Shown here piece after piece: positions 34,697-43,837 of a DNA stretch of 64,000 nt (positions are counted from its first letter, which is position 1; every line of letters begins with the position of its first letter). This stretch comes from Gammaproteobacteria bacterium (lineage in GTDB: Bacteria > Pseudomonadota > Gammaproteobacteria > Pseudomonadales > Azotimanducaceae). The notes beneath the pieces were generated by a model that was not told the DNA's origin, searched no databases, and saw only the letters and a program-made list of their open reading frames with translations. The DNA lies in NCBI GenBank assembly GCA_021773555.1, contig JAJFKA010000021.1, forward strand, positions 1 to 64,000, written 5' to 3'. Made by a program: the position numbers and the translations under genes.

Positions 34697-35073
34697 AGCG
34701 GATCGACAAAGGTAACAACCTCAATCAGGTTCTGGTCACGATCGATGATGAACGCAGCATAATACTGGTCAGAGTACTCCGGTCGTATTCCCGGTTCTCC
34801 TCCTGATATTGCTCCCAGCCTGACGCCGGATTCATGAAACCGGTTAACCACGTCAACACTCGTTGCGCGAAGACAGAAATGGGCGCCATTGTCACCGGTC
34901 GTGGGTTCCCTGCCGGCTCGAAGGTTTAACCAGAATTCAGGATACCGCTTGCCGTAGCCAACGGTCGCTGGTCGTGTTTCCAGGCGTTCATACTCCAACG
35001 TAGCAAGCAGCTCATCATAAAAGTTCGTGGCGCGGGCGAGGTCCCGAACGCCGATTGAGATGTGATCAATCAT
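34693..35073 (-). CDS. VOC family protein
   Basis: A 126-residue glyoxalase-fold protein. It opens IDHISIGVRDLARATNFYDELL and ends IRPEYSDQYYAAFIIDRDQNLIEVV, with metal-type His early and Glu late; AHFCLRATS gives the central His. Members near this type are often annotated as lactoylglutathione lyase relatives. It overlaps the genes on both sides by a few bases, so translation is coupled. Confidence 0.85.
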   Translation of the reverse strand: MIDHISIGVRDLARATNFYDELLATLEYERLETRPATVGYGKRYPEFWLNLRAGREPTTGDNGAHFCLRATSVDVVNRFHESGVRLGAISGGEPGIRPEYSDQYYAAFIIDRDQNLIEVVTFVDPL

Positions 35074-35749
35074 GATGCAGATCGCTCATCAACCTGGCCC
35101 TCAAATCTGAAATATGACTGATTTTTGACTCATAGCAAACCTCAAGTTCTTCCGGCCAGCCAAGATACCTTTCCAGCCAAACACTGCGAAACCCTACCTG
35201 CCGAGGTCCCCAGACATCCGAGACCGGATCATCACCGACAAACCACGAGCGGGCTGGATCAATTTTCAATCTATGCGCAACTTCCAGATAAATCAGCGGA
35301 TCGGGTTTCTTTACCCCGAGCTCTTCCGAGATAACCCAGGTTTCAACTTCATTATGCAACCCCGAGTGTTCAAGCTTGGCGCGTTGCGAGGCACTGCTGC
35401 CATTGGTGACAATACCGAGTCTGAATCCAAGCGCGCTGAACTGACGTAACGACTTAATAACGTCTGCAAACAACAATGGCTCAAGCCAGGCATTGTTCGC
35501 GAAGTGATCCGAGATCACATCAGTGCCGACACCGGTGAAAACCTGATCGTCGAGGCGGCGAAAAAGTTCCCGGCGCGGCACCCGGCCATTTCCGTCGAGT
35601 TCATGAAATTTACAAATAAATGTCTCAGCATCCAGGCTAGTCGCGTCGCGGAACTCTCGCCATAGCAGCTCAGCGTAAATATCAAGTGAACCTCTGCGGT
35701 CGACCAGGGTTTCGTCCAGATCAAAGATAATCGCTTCACCCGCTTTCAT
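35066..35749 (-). CDS. HAD family hydrolase
   Basis: A 227-residue haloacid-dehalogenase-like phosphatase. Motif I is IIFDLDETLVDRRG (nucleophile Asp), motif II is VTNGSS, the Lys is in ELGVKKPDPLIY, and motif IV is WFVGDDPVSDVWG. A helical cap lies between motifs I and II. The substrate is probably a small phosphate ester. ATG 35749 is chosen; the TTG one codon earlier is less likely. The start overlaps the HIT gene and the end overlaps the VOC gene. Confidence 0.88.
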   Translation of the reverse strand: MKAGEAIIFDLDETLVDRRGSLDIYAELLWREFRDATSLDAETFICKFHELDGNGRVPRRELFRRLDDQVFTGVGTDVISDHFANNAWLEPLLFADVIKSLRQFSALGFRLGIVTNGSSASQRAKLEHSGLHNEVETWVISEELGVKKPDPLIYLEVAHRLKIDPARSWFVGDDPVSDVWGPRQVGFRSVWLERYLGWPEELEVCYESKISHISDLRARLMSDLHHD

Positions 35750-36269
35750 CAAAATTGATCCCGTTTTTTACCAGAAAGCCGCGCAATTCCTGGGCGAGCC
35801 ATTGTTGCCGCTCGGTCTGTGTTTCGATAGCACCAAACTCATGCATCAGGGAATGGAATTGCTGCTCTGGTAACGGGACACCCACCGGCAGTGGCGCCAG
35901 ATGCCAGTGAACGTGGGCATTCGCGGCCTGGCTGCCAAGGCTCAGTAAATAAACACGCTCCGGCTCGAGCAGCGCACGCAGACCCTCCGCAACCAGGTAG
36001 ACCAGCTGCTGAAGCTCCAGATATTCCGCCATCGTAAAATCACCGGTAACATTTTCCAGGTGTGTGCGTGGCGCTACCAGCACACGCCCGAACAGGGTTG
36101 GGAACTTGTCGAGGAAAATCACCGCATTTGAAGTGCGGCCAATCTCGTCGTGCGCAAATTCCGGATTGCCGCTCAGGAATTCGCAGACAAAACAGGACAC
36201 CGAGGCACTACGCCTGGCCAGACCTTCAAGGTCGAAAGGAGCTCGCGTATCGCTGCTGGAATCGTTCAC
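35736..36269 (-). CDS. HIT domain protein
   Basis: A 177-residue histidine-triad protein. The fold includes FCGNPEF-like SGNPEFAHDEIGRTSNAV, PTLFGRVLVAPRTHLENV, and the triad region NAHVHWHLAP (H-x-H-x-H). Such proteins hydrolyse or transfer nucleoside monophosphates, for example from dinucleoside polyphosphates. The start is GTG 36269, inside the stop of the upstream gene (GTGA). It is the second gene of the operon. Confidence 0.85.
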   Translation of the reverse strand: MNDSSSDTRAPFDLEGLARRSASVSCFVCEFLSGNPEFAHDEIGRTSNAVIFLDKFPTLFGRVLVAPRTHLENVTGDFTMAEYLELQQLVYLVAEGLRALLEPERVYLLSLGSQAANAHVHWHLAPLPVGVPLPEQQFHSLMHEFGAIETQTERQQWLAQELRGFLVKNGINFDESG

Positions 36270-37504
36270 TTAATCCAGAACCCCGGCGCGTCAGTCCGGT
36301 AGCCCAGGCACCGATAGGTCTCATCCACCAGAGTCTGGCCTCGCTGGTTCAGGAGGATTCCCGCGCCCATGCGATTCATGGAGTAACCAAAGGCCAGGCC
36401 TGCTTCCGGATCAGCAAAACCGATACTGCCACCGGCACCTGCATGGCCAAATGCCTCTCTGCCGAGCACACAGGATTCCATGTCACCTGACGGACGATAA
36501 CGATTGTCCATGGAGCGCATGAAACCAAGTCCGAATCGGCTGGGCATGAGCAAGGTCGCGTCCTCTGAAGTGGCGACAGAGACAGCCCGCATGCGTTCAA
36601 TGTGGTCACTTGAAAGCAGACGCACACCATCTGCCTCGCCGCCAAGGGCCAGCGGGTTATACATGCCTGCCAGGGATCGTGCATTACCAATTCCGCCGCC
36701 AGCCCCGATTTCTGCGCGATAGCTTTCCGGCGAATCCGCCTTGTGTTTTCCAGAGTTTAGTAACGCCAGGTATTGCAGCGAAGTCGGGTCCTTCAACAGG
36801 GCTGCCGTGAACGGTGCCGGTTTAACGCCTTTCTCAGGTTTCCACTGCAGCATTCGTGTCATACGTTCAAATTCTGAATCTGGTAGCCCGATCCAGAAAT
36901 CGAGGCCTAACGGTTCCGCAATGTTTTTTCGGAAATACTGACCCAGGCTCTCACCGGAAACCCGCCGGACTAATTCCCCTACCGTCCAGCCAAAAGTCAT
37001 CATGTGATAACCGTTTCGAGTTCCGGGAGTCCAGAAGGGTTGCTCCGCCGACAGCCGATCAACCATATAGTCCCAGTCACAAAATCCGTGTTCCTTGACT
37101 GGTGCTCGTAACGCCGGGACACCGCTTGAATGATTCAACATCATGGCGACGGTTGTGTCCTGCTTGCCGTTCGCGGCAAATTCTGGCCAGTAAGCTGAAA
37201 CGGGAGCATTCAGGTCCAGGTCACCGTCGTCAATCAGCTTGTGCGCACACAGTGCTGTTGCTGCCTTGGTGCAGGAGAATAGGATCGAGATTGTATCCCG
37301 GGTCCAGGGTTCAGCCTCAGCGCGCGAGGATTTCATTCCGCCCCACAGATCAACACAAGCGGTCCCATCAAGGTACAAACAGAGCGAGGCACCCAGCTCA
37401 TTCCTCAGTTTGAAATTTTCAACAAAGCGGTTGAGCAGCGGTTCAAACGCCGGTTCACAGAATCCTTCAACCGCGCCATTTTCTAACTCGATACTAACCT
37501 GCAT
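36266..37504 (-). CDS. Serine hydrolase (class C beta-lactamase fold, esterase type)
   Basis: A 412-residue cytoplasmic serine hydrolase. SCTKAATAL carries the SxxK motif near residue 75, NGYHMMTFGWTVGELVRR provides the Tyr motif, and FGHAGAGGSIGFAD the third motif. This layout matches EstB-like esterases. ATG 37504 is chosen because GAGGA precedes it; upstream in-frame ATGs have no such site. It is the first gene of the coupled operon (serine hydrolase, HIT, HAD, VOC, GNAT). Confidence 0.87.
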   Translation of the reverse strand: MQVSIELENGAVEGFCEPAFEPLLNRFVENFKLRNELGASLCLYLDGTACVDLWGGMKSSRAEAEPWTRDTISILFSCTKAATALCAHKLIDDGDLDLNAPVSAYWPEFAANGKQDTTVAMMLNHSSGVPALRAPVKEHGFCDWDYMVDRLSAEQPFWTPGTRNGYHMMTFGWTVGELVRRVSGESLGQYFRKNIAEPLGLDFWIGLPDSEFERMTRMLQWKPEKGVKPAPFTAALLKDPTSLQYLALLNSGKHKADSPESYRAEIGAGGGIGNARSLAGMYNPLALGGEADGVRLLSSDHIERMRAVSVATSEDATLLMPSRFGLGFMRSMDNRYRPSGDMESCVLGREAFGHAGAGGSIGFADPEAGLAFGYSMNRMGAGILLNQRGQTLVDETYRCLGYRTDAPGFWIK

Positions 37505-37632
37505 AGCATTCCTCATCGTGAGCCGCACTATCATCACGGGTTTACAAAAAAAAGTACAATACCGTCCTTTCTCAGTTGCGTAACTTTTTTTACACCCTGG
37601 ATACCAGCTGATCCGTCAGGTCGTCATGAGGT

Positions 37633-37809
37633 TTGCACCCGAACATTCGGGGTGAGTGGGATTGTGCCAATGCAGGAGAGTATTCGAGCGAGAACCCGTG
37701 GCTGACTGGAACGTCTTTCGTCGGCTGGGTTTACAACGAGATGGGTAGCAACCAGATCGCGTTTCTTAAAGTTGAAATCCGGCCTGATTCCCGATCGAAG
37801 TCGGTTTAA
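37633..37809 (+). pseudogene. Possible C-terminal gene fragment
   Basis: A 58-codon open frame beginning near TTG 37633, with peptide GEWDCANAGEYSSENPWLTG then FVGWVYNEMGSNQIAFLKVE. It has the look of coding sequence, with aromatic and glycine spacing, but no ribosome-binding site and no recognised family. It overlaps the convergent CBS gene by four bases at its end. Most likely a leftover gene end; the remaining 37538-37632 holds nothing I can identify. Confidence 0.3.
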
Positions 37810-38258
37810 CCGACACCTGTCGCTTCACCCTTGATATAACGCTCAAGATGATCAATCACCTCGGACTGTTCCGTGATAATTGATTTCACCAGATCACCGA
37901 CAGAGATCATTCCAATGAGGTTGCGGTCTGCATCCAGCACAGGCAGGTGCCGTATTCGCTTTTCAGTCATCAGGCTCATGCATTCAGACACCTTATTGTC
38001 AGGGTCAACACACACCGGGTCGTGGGTCATGATCTCACTGACCTGAATATCCTGCGAGGATTTACCTTTTAGAATGACCTTGCGTGCGTAATCACGCTCG
38101 GAAATGATCCCCACCAACTGGCCCTGATCCGAAAGCACGGTGAGCGCACCCACGCCTTTCAACGCCATCATTTCAATCGCCTGGAACACCGTATGGGCAG
38201 GTCCAATCGACCAGACCTCGCTGCCTTTGTCTTGCAACAGTTCACTGATTTTAGACAT
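37806..38258 (-). CDS. CBS-domain pair protein
   Basis: A 150-residue protein formed by two CBS domains: VFQAIEMMALKGVGALTVLSD ... GIISERDYARKVI, then MTHDPVCVDPDNKVSECMSLM ... IRHLPVLDADRNLIGMISVGDLV. CBS pairs bind adenosyl compounds such as AMP, ATP or SAM and regulate partner proteins. There is no catalytic domain, so the partner is unknown. It is cytoplasmic, with AGGAG before the ATG. Confidence 0.88.
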   Translation of the reverse strand: MSKISELLQDKGSEVWSIGPAHTVFQAIEMMALKGVGALTVLSDQGQLVGIISERDYARKVILKGKSSQDIQVSEIMTHDPVCVDPDNKVSECMSLMTEKRIRHLPVLDADRNLIGMISVGDLVKSIITEQSEVIDHLERYIKGEATGVG

Positions 38259-38386
38259 CTGACTCCTCCGTCATTTGTCCTTACCAGTTTCCTCCTGAAA
38301 GTTGCCAACGTAAAAGACCGAATAGCACTATAGCCACCGGTGTTTTTATTACCGTTTGTTCTATACAACTCCTGATCAGTCAGCCA

Positions 38387-39520
38387 CTATTCATCAACAA
38401 ACGATTTGAGTCGTTCCGTGGCGTCAAGGAAATCCTCCATGAACTCATACACGACCTGTTTCGACGATAGTGACTCATTCATCAGCCCGACACCCTGGCC
38501 AACCCAATAGGTGGCCAGTTGCTTAGCACCCTGGTGTCCTCCCTCCGCGAGCCGGATTACCTTGCCCAGCGCCGGCTCACTGACCAGTGATTGCAATGGC
38601 ATTGGCAGTGGTTCGGGAGAATCTTCCAGCTCCCAGGCATCGGTCCAGGGAGAGCGAACCTGGCGGGAATATTTCCCGGTCCTGCTTTTTGATCTCACCG
38701 TCTGATTGGAAGCGGCTGAGAGCAACTTTTCCTTGATAACCGGTGAAGTCTCGGATTCCGTCGTGGTCAGCCAGACTGAACCCGTCCAGACACCGTGTGC
38801 TCCCATCGCCATGGCGGCTGCCATCTGTCGTCCAGTGACAATGCCTCCTGCAGCGAGCACCGAGACGTTGGGATATTTTTTTACAGCATCAGCAACCTCG
38901 GGTACCAGCACCATGGTCGAGACTTCGCCGCAATGCCCGCCAGCCTCGGTACCGGCAACCACAAGAATGTCCACTCCCGCTTCTGCCTGCTTCACCGCAT
39001 GATGTTTGGCGCCCACCAATGCAGCAACGGGCACGCCATGTTTCTTACCGAGTTCCAGCATATAGCGCGGCGGCACACCCAGGGCGTTGGCGACCAGCTT
39101 GATGGGATGGGCAAAAACCACATCCAGAATATTCGCGGCACGGTTTTCACCCAGAAAACCGCCACCACCACCGCCGACATTTTCGTAAATATCCTGAGTA
39201 TCGATATTGTGCCGGGCGAGGATACCGGCAGCAAAATTCTTGTGTTCATCCGGCACCATTGCACGCACTTCCTCCGGACTTGCACTCTCGTCCTGATTTG
39301 CCATGGTCGTCGGTACGATCAGATCGACACCGTAAGGTTTGCCATCGATATGTTCATCAATCCATTTAAGCTCAATTTCCAATTGTTCCGGACCGAAACC
39401 AGCCGCCCCCAGAACGCCCATACCACCCGCTTTAGAGACTTCACAAACCACGTCGCGACAATGCGTGAATGCGATCAACGGGAACTCTATGCCTAACAGT
39501 TCACAAATTGGAGACTTCAT
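38387..39520 (-). CDS. Nitronate monooxygenase family protein
   Basis: A 377-residue FMN protein of the NMO family, longer than the one at 23285. It begins ICELLGIEFPLIAF, with GGMGVLGAAGFGPEQLE, AGTEAGGHCGEVSTMVLVPEV, and the FMN phosphate loop AAGGIVTGRQMAAAMAMGAHGVWTGS. The C-terminal part contains PLQSLVSEPALG and YWVGQGVGLM, typical of the class acting in fatty or aromatic acid metabolism. Substrate unknown. Confidence 0.87.
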   Translation of the reverse strand: MKSPICELLGIEFPLIAFTHCRDVVCEVSKAGGMGVLGAAGFGPEQLEIELKWIDEHIDGKPYGVDLIVPTTMANQDESASPEEVRAMVPDEHKNFAAGILARHNIDTQDIYENVGGGGGGFLGENRAANILDVVFAHPIKLVANALGVPPRYMLELGKKHGVPVAALVGAKHHAVKQAEAGVDILVVAGTEAGGHCGEVSTMVLVPEVADAVKKYPNVSVLAAGGIVTGRQMAAAMAMGAHGVWTGSVWLTTTESETSPVIKEKLLSAASNQTVRSKSRTGKYSRQVRSPWTDAWELEDSPEPLPMPLQSLVSEPALGKVIRLAEGGHQGAKQLATYWVGQGVGLMNESLSSKQVVYEFMEDFLDATERLKSFVDE

Positions 39521-39618
39521 AACTTTTTCCTCAGAGGGTTGTATGGATCATCGCATTTTCAGATAAAACATGGGAACCCCCGCGCTGGCATATTGGGTTC
39601 ATGGATGGTTAAGGCCAG

Positions 39619-40584
39619 TCAGCCCAGCGCTTCAAGCATCAGCGCCCTGTTCAGATTCCCGCCGGATAAGACCACGCCGGTTTTCAATCCTGCCACGGCG
39701 GCTTTGTCCTGCAACAACGCGGCTAACGCCGCTGCGCCTGCACCTTCTGCAACATTGTGGGTATCAACATAAAGCGCGGCCACCGCATCCAGCACCTGTT
39801 TGTCGCTGATCTCCACAAAGTGATGCACCTCACCCTGCATCAAAGCCAGCGCCGTCGGATTAGCATTGCGTACTGCAAGACCATCGGCGATGGTATCGGC
39901 TGAATTTGTGCCGACAACACTGCCCGCTGCAAACGACAACGGGTAGGTATTGGCGTTTTCGGACACGACGCCAACAATTTCAGTTTCTAAACCGAGTGCG
40001 TTTCGCGCTGCAATAACCCCGCAAATTCCCGATCCGAGGCCCACGGGCACATAGATGCGATCGAGGTCCGGCACTCGCTGGAAAAATTCCAGGGCATAGG
40101 TGGCAACACCCATGACGAGATCCGTGTGAAATGAGGGCAGCAGGTGCAGTCTTCTGTCTTTCGCGATCTGTGCCGCGAACTCAACTGACTCATCAAAGTC
40201 ATGACCATGGACCATGAGTTCTGCCCCCAGCGCCCGCATGGCTTCATTCTTTTCCGGATTGTTGTTTTCGGGCACCACGATCACGGTCTTGAGCCCGTAT
40301 CGGGAAGCGGCAAAAGCAACACTCTGACCATGATTTCCACGGGTTGCCGCACAGACACCGTCAATGTCCGCGGCATTCTTTGAAAGCCCGTGCATGTAAA
40401 TAAGACCGCCGCGCACCTTGAACGAACCGGTTGGGTTATGATTTTCGTGCTTTATCCAGACCTCAGTTCCGCAGCGTTCATTCAATAGTGGCCAGGAGAT
40501 TTGTGGTGTTGGGGTGAGCACCTCAGACAGACTTGTGGCTGCCTGCTCAATCTCAACCAGTCCGGGTAACGTCGTTTTCTGCAA
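39619..40584 (-). CDS. PLP-dependent threonine/serine dehydratase family protein
   Basis: A 321-residue fold-type II PLP enzyme. The PLP Lys is in ENHNPTGSFKVRG near residue 50; AATRGNHGQSVAFAA binds the PLP ring and substrate, and VPVGLGSGICGV is the phosphate-binding glycine loop. It ends VVLSGGNLN. The start is TTG 40584 (LQKTTLPGLVEIEQ), with AGGAG on the minus strand eight to nine bases before it; the longer frame to 40629 lacks such a site. The product is a 2-oxo acid; substrate could be threonine, serine or hydroxyaspartate. Confidence 0.88.
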   Translation of the reverse strand: MQKTTLPGLVEIEQAATSLSEVLTPTPQISWPLLNERCGTEVWIKHENHNPTGSFKVRGGLIYMHGLSKNAADIDGVCAATRGNHGQSVAFAASRYGLKTVIVVPENNNPEKNEAMRALGAELMVHGHDFDESVEFAAQIAKDRRLHLLPSFHTDLVMGVATYALEFFQRVPDLDRIYVPVGLGSGICGVIAARNALGLETEIVGVVSENANTYPLSFAAGSVVGTNSADTIADGLAVRNANPTALALMQGEVHHFVEISDKQVLDAVAALYVDTHNVAEGAGAAALAALLQDKAAVAGLKTGVVLSGGNLNRALMLEALG

Positions 40585-40661
40585 AACTCTTTTCTCCTGT
40601 GGAAACCTTTTGGCATGATGGGGGTTCAAACTACTACCACTTTAAAGACAAGCCTACATCA

Positions 40662-41522
40662 ATGCTTAATCTTGTTCTGACACTGATGCTCATCGGTTGC
40701 GCTTCTCTGAGTCACGCCGATGATTTCAGCGACGCTAAGCGTGCCTTTGATAACCTTGAGTATGCCGCCGCGCTCCGGGGATTTCGAGCATCGCGTGAGA
40801 CACGGGGGGATGACAGTGAAGTTTTGTTCTATTTGGCACGAACTGAATTGATCCTGGGTGACTATAAGGATGCACGACAAACAGTTGAGGCTCTACTGGA
40901 AGTTGATCCCACCCACCTGGACGGACATTACCTGGCAGGGCTTATCTATCTGTCCCTGGTAGGTGAGGTTAACGTGTTCCGCAAGATGGGCATGGCAAAA
41001 TCTGCGGTTGGTGCCTGGAAGCGGATGGTTGAACTCGATGACAACAATCTCCTCGGTAACTACGCGGTATTCAGTTTTTACGCCAATGCGCCCGGCTTTG
41101 CCGGCGGTGACCTCGATGAAGCAAAGGCCTTACTCCCTAAACTGCAGATAATCAGTCCCGCCTATGCGGAGATGGCTCGGGCTGCGCTCGCGGTACGCGC
41201 CGAGGATTTCAGCCAGGCAGAACAACACTACCTCAGAGCAACGGAATTGATGCAGTCGAGCGCCTCACCCCTGTTCGCGATCGCACAATTTTATTACCAG
41301 CAGGAGCAGTTCAACAAATCGCTCGATGCCATGCTGCAATACCAGAAGGCCGAAAAACGCTGGCATGATCCCAGCGATGCGATGATTCATTTTTCCCTGG
41401 GAAGTGTTTACGCCAGGCTCGGTAATATCGAACTGGCGCGGTCTAACTTCGAACGGGCACTCCTGAGTTACCCGAACAGACGCATCAGGGAACTTGTCAC
41501 GAAAGCCCTGTCCCAGTTATAA
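40662..41522 (+). CDS. Exported TPR-repeat protein
   Basis: A 286-residue protein with a short signal peptide (LNLVLTLMLIGCASLSHA; a lipobox-like IGCA is present, so it may be a lipoprotein). The rest is helical repeats: DAKRAFDNLEYAAALRGF, DSEVLFYLARTELILGDY, DPTHLDGHYLAGLIYL, and the final IHFSLGSVYARLGNIELA. These are tetratricopeptide-like repeats for protein contacts in the periplasm. ATG 40662 gives the signal peptide; the open frame before it overlaps the divergent dehydratase gene. Confidence 0.78.
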   Translation: MLNLVLTLMLIGCASLSHADDFSDAKRAFDNLEYAAALRGFRASRETRGDDSEVLFYLARTELILGDYKDARQTVEALLEVDPTHLDGHYLAGLIYLSLVGEVNVFRKMGMAKSAVGAWKRMVELDDNNLLGNYAVFSFYANAPGFAGGDLDEAKALLPKLQIISPAYAEMARAALAVRAEDFSQAEQHYLRATELMQSSASPLFAIAQFYYQQEQFNKSLDAMLQYQKAEKRWHDPSDAMIHFSLGSVYARLGNIELARSNFERALLSYPNRRIRELVTKALSQL

Positions 41523-41577
41523 ATTGCACATAGCGCCTCGACACCTGGCGCCATCACATCATTTCAAAGGAATAGTA

Positions 41578-42696
41578 ATGACCGACATCACGCTTTACGG
41601 ATCCTCGCTTTCGCTCTACACGGGCCGTGCCAGAAGCTATCTGATCAAGGCCGGGCTCGCCCACCATGAAACCACCCCAACGACGCGTCACTATCGTGAT
41701 GAGGTCGTGCCGAAGGCCGGCGGCAGGCAGGGTATTCCCACCCTGGAGATGCCAGACGGTCAGATTATCCGGGACGGCGCGGCGATCATTGACCACTTTG
41801 AAGCACTTTCGGGGAACACATTTTCACCCACAACACCAAAGCAACGTATCCTGAGCAGACTCTTTGATGTGATTGGTGCAGAAGGACTGCTTCGGCCCGC
41901 GATGCATTATCGGTGGAACTTCCCTGAGCAAAACCTCGAGTTTCTGAAATTTCACTTCGCATCCATGATGCCGCCCGGTCCAAATCGCGCGGAAAAGGCA
42001 GAGGCCGCCGCGAATCGGATGCGTTCTGCGTGTCAGGGGTTTGGCGCCGTACCTGACACCTTTGAATTGGTTGAGTCCCTGTACCACGAACTCCTGGATA
42101 AGCTGAACACTCACTTTGCCGAACAGCCGTACCTGCTGGGCGGACGTCCCAGTATCGGCGACTTCGGCATGATCGCACCCCTCTATGGTCACCTGGGCCG
42201 CGACCCTGCGCCGTTGGCACTGATGCAAGCCCGCGCAATCCGATTGTTCAGATGGGTAGAACGGATGAACCGACAGGATCTGGATGTGGGTGAGTTTGAT
42301 GTGCAGGATGGGGCGTATTTGCCAGATGATGAGATCCCCGACACGCTCATTGATCTGCTTAAACAGATTGCCATCGACTTTGTCCCCGAAACCCGTGCCG
42401 CCGCAGCTTGCATCAACGACTGGCTGGCGAATCAAACAGATCTGACACCCGGTGCGGAAGTTTCCCGGGGTGTTGGCATGGGTACTTTTGAAGTTCGCGG
42501 TGTGACCATCAACGCACTGGCCCAGCCCTACCGTTTCTATCTGCTTAAACGAGTTCAGGATGAATTTGCATCTCTGGACGCACCCATTAAAAAGGCGGTG
42601 AAAGACCTATTGGGCGCCTGTAACATGTCGGCAGTGCTGGACATCACTATTAACCGGGAAATAGGCAGACAGGACAATCTGGAGGTCTGGCTCTAG
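41578..42696 (+). CDS. Glutathione S-transferase family protein with long C-terminal part
   Basis: A 372-residue protein. Residues about 3-80 are a thioredoxin-like GST N-domain: TLYGSSLSLYTGRARSYL, GIPTLEMPDGQIIRDGAAIIDHFE (cis-Pro and glutathione-binding). Residues about 90-250 are the helical C-domain with PYLLGGRPSIGDFGMIAPLY. A further 120 residues (FVPETRAAAACINDWL ... YLLKRVQDEF) is beyond a normal GST. AAAGGA precedes ATG 41578. Substrate unknown; it follows the TPR gene by 55 bases. Confidence 0.85.
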   Translation: MTDITLYGSSLSLYTGRARSYLIKAGLAHHETTPTTRHYRDEVVPKAGGRQGIPTLEMPDGQIIRDGAAIIDHFEALSGNTFSPTTPKQRILSRLFDVIGAEGLLRPAMHYRWNFPEQNLEFLKFHFASMMPPGPNRAEKAEAAANRMRSACQGFGAVPDTFELVESLYHELLDKLNTHFAEQPYLLGGRPSIGDFGMIAPLYGHLGRDPAPLALMQARAIRLFRWVERMNRQDLDVGEFDVQDGAYLPDDEIPDTLIDLLKQIAIDFVPETRAAAACINDWLANQTDLTPGAEVSRGVGMGTFEVRGVTINALAQPYRFYLLKRVQDEFASLDAPIKKAVKDLLGACNMSAVLDITINREIGRQDNLEVWL

Positions 42697-42758
42697 CGGC
42701 GTTACGGGATACTTATAGACGCACCAGGGTTTCTGATCTGACACCAGGAGGACTTAAC

Positions 42759-43076
42759 TTGGATGCAAGATTACTCATTAGCCCCGACTCCCATGAGTCA
42801 CTTGGCAGCAACATCAATGGACCATCACTTATTAAGGTCCCGGATTGGGTTCACAATCCGCTCGGCAGGTACTACCTTTACTTTGCCCATCATCAGGGGA
42901 AGTTCATTCGACTCGCGTTATCCCACCAGTCTGACCATAGTGAGTGGAGCTGGCGAATCTTGATCTTATCGGAGGCGCTGAGCTCCGAGAACTTTCCATC
43001 TTGCATTTTCACGATGATATCGGACATATCAATCACCAGCTTTTCCAGCTCGCGGCGAGAGTCTACCCGGGATTGA
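42759..43076 (+). pseudogene. Truncated glycosidase-like N-terminus fused to unrelated sequence
   Basis: An AGGAGG site precedes TTG 42759. The first about 50 residues (NGPSLIKVPDWVHNPLGRYYLY, in pieces NGPSLIKVPDW and NPLGRYYLYFAHHQG, then FIRLA) look like the opening of a family of beta-propeller glycosidase-like proteins. Similarity stops near 42918; what follows is the reverse strand of another broken gene. So the original gene lost its 3' part at this junction. Confidence 0.5.
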
Positions 43077-43218
43077 AACGCCTGACCCATGCTCAGCTTT
43101 TCATTTCTCTCAAGTAGTTGAGACCATGACGCGCCTGGATTGCGAGGTAAACCAGCGTGATCAAGACCGCAATTGAGCCAACAAATTCACCTATAGAGCC
43201 TAAATCAGCAAGCGTCAT
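42893..43218 (-). pseudogene. Small membrane protein gene, split by a frameshift
   Basis: Two short minus-strand frames follow each other. The first (43218-43093) encodes MTLADLGSIGEFVGSIAVLI then TLVYLAIQARHG and stops after YLREMKS. The second (43090-42893) begins MGQAFQSRVDSRRELEKL and ends after NASRMNFP. The first has one membrane helix followed by QAR, and the second reads as the soluble part expected behind it. A frameshift explains the break. The 3' end is joined to the glycosidase fragment at about 42918. Confidence 0.5.
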
Positions 43219-43308
43219 AATATCTGGCACCGGGTTAGAGGGTAGGCAGCGTCCTGTGGAAGCACGTAGTGCTGGAATGCACCTGAGCGTTTTGTGATAT
43301 GCGGACCA

Positions 43309-43713
43309 TTAAGTATTTGGACCTTTAGCATATTGAGGTAAGTCATCACAGATTTGATACCAATCTAACATTGAATCTGTATAAATATGCCATTGAGGCT
43401 TCAAAGACGGCGACTCTTGTAAAGTACCTAACATTACAAAGATCATCTTATGCTCGGGAACGTCTCCGTAAACAATTGAGCTACAATTTTTGCAAAAGTA
43501 AGCGTTTGAATTTTCACCTTTTCTAAAAGATGTTAACAATGATTTCCCTTTGACTAAATTGAAGTCACTACTTTTAATCCCTCCCGTTACTGAGAAAGGC
43601 GCCCCGGTCCACCTCCTGCATTCAGAACAGTGACAATATCCCGAATATAGCAACTCGTCGGAGATTACATATTCGACCGAACCGCATAAACACCCACCTT
43701 TCAACTTCTTCAT
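43309..43713 (-). CDS. GFA family protein (CENP-V/GFA zinc fold)
   Basis: A 134-residue glutathione-dependent formaldehyde-activating-like protein. The zinc Cys are visible: GGCLCGSVEY at the start, YCHCSECRRWTGAPFS, and YFCKNCSSIVYGD. Most members have no proven activity. Its codon use and AT-rich composition differ from neighbours (many TTT, AAT, ATA codons), and it sits next to gene fragments, so recent acquisition is likely. The 124 bases after its start (43714-43837) contain no gene. Confidence 0.82.
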   Translation of the reverse strand: MKKLKGGCLCGSVEYVISDELLYSGYCHCSECRRWTGAPFSVTGGIKSSDFNLVKGKSLLTSFRKGENSNAYFCKNCSSIVYGDVPEHKMIFVMLGTLQESPSLKPQWHIYTDSMLDWYQICDDLPQYAKGPNT

Positions 43714-43837
43714 TTAGTCTAAGTTCCTATATTTTCAGGCCAGTCTCTTCCTAAATATTCGCCAGCGTGAAGTACTCTATTGTCTCCGATCACACCAAGG
43801 AACTCGCACCGGAAGCACTCCGCTCACAAGTGGCCGA

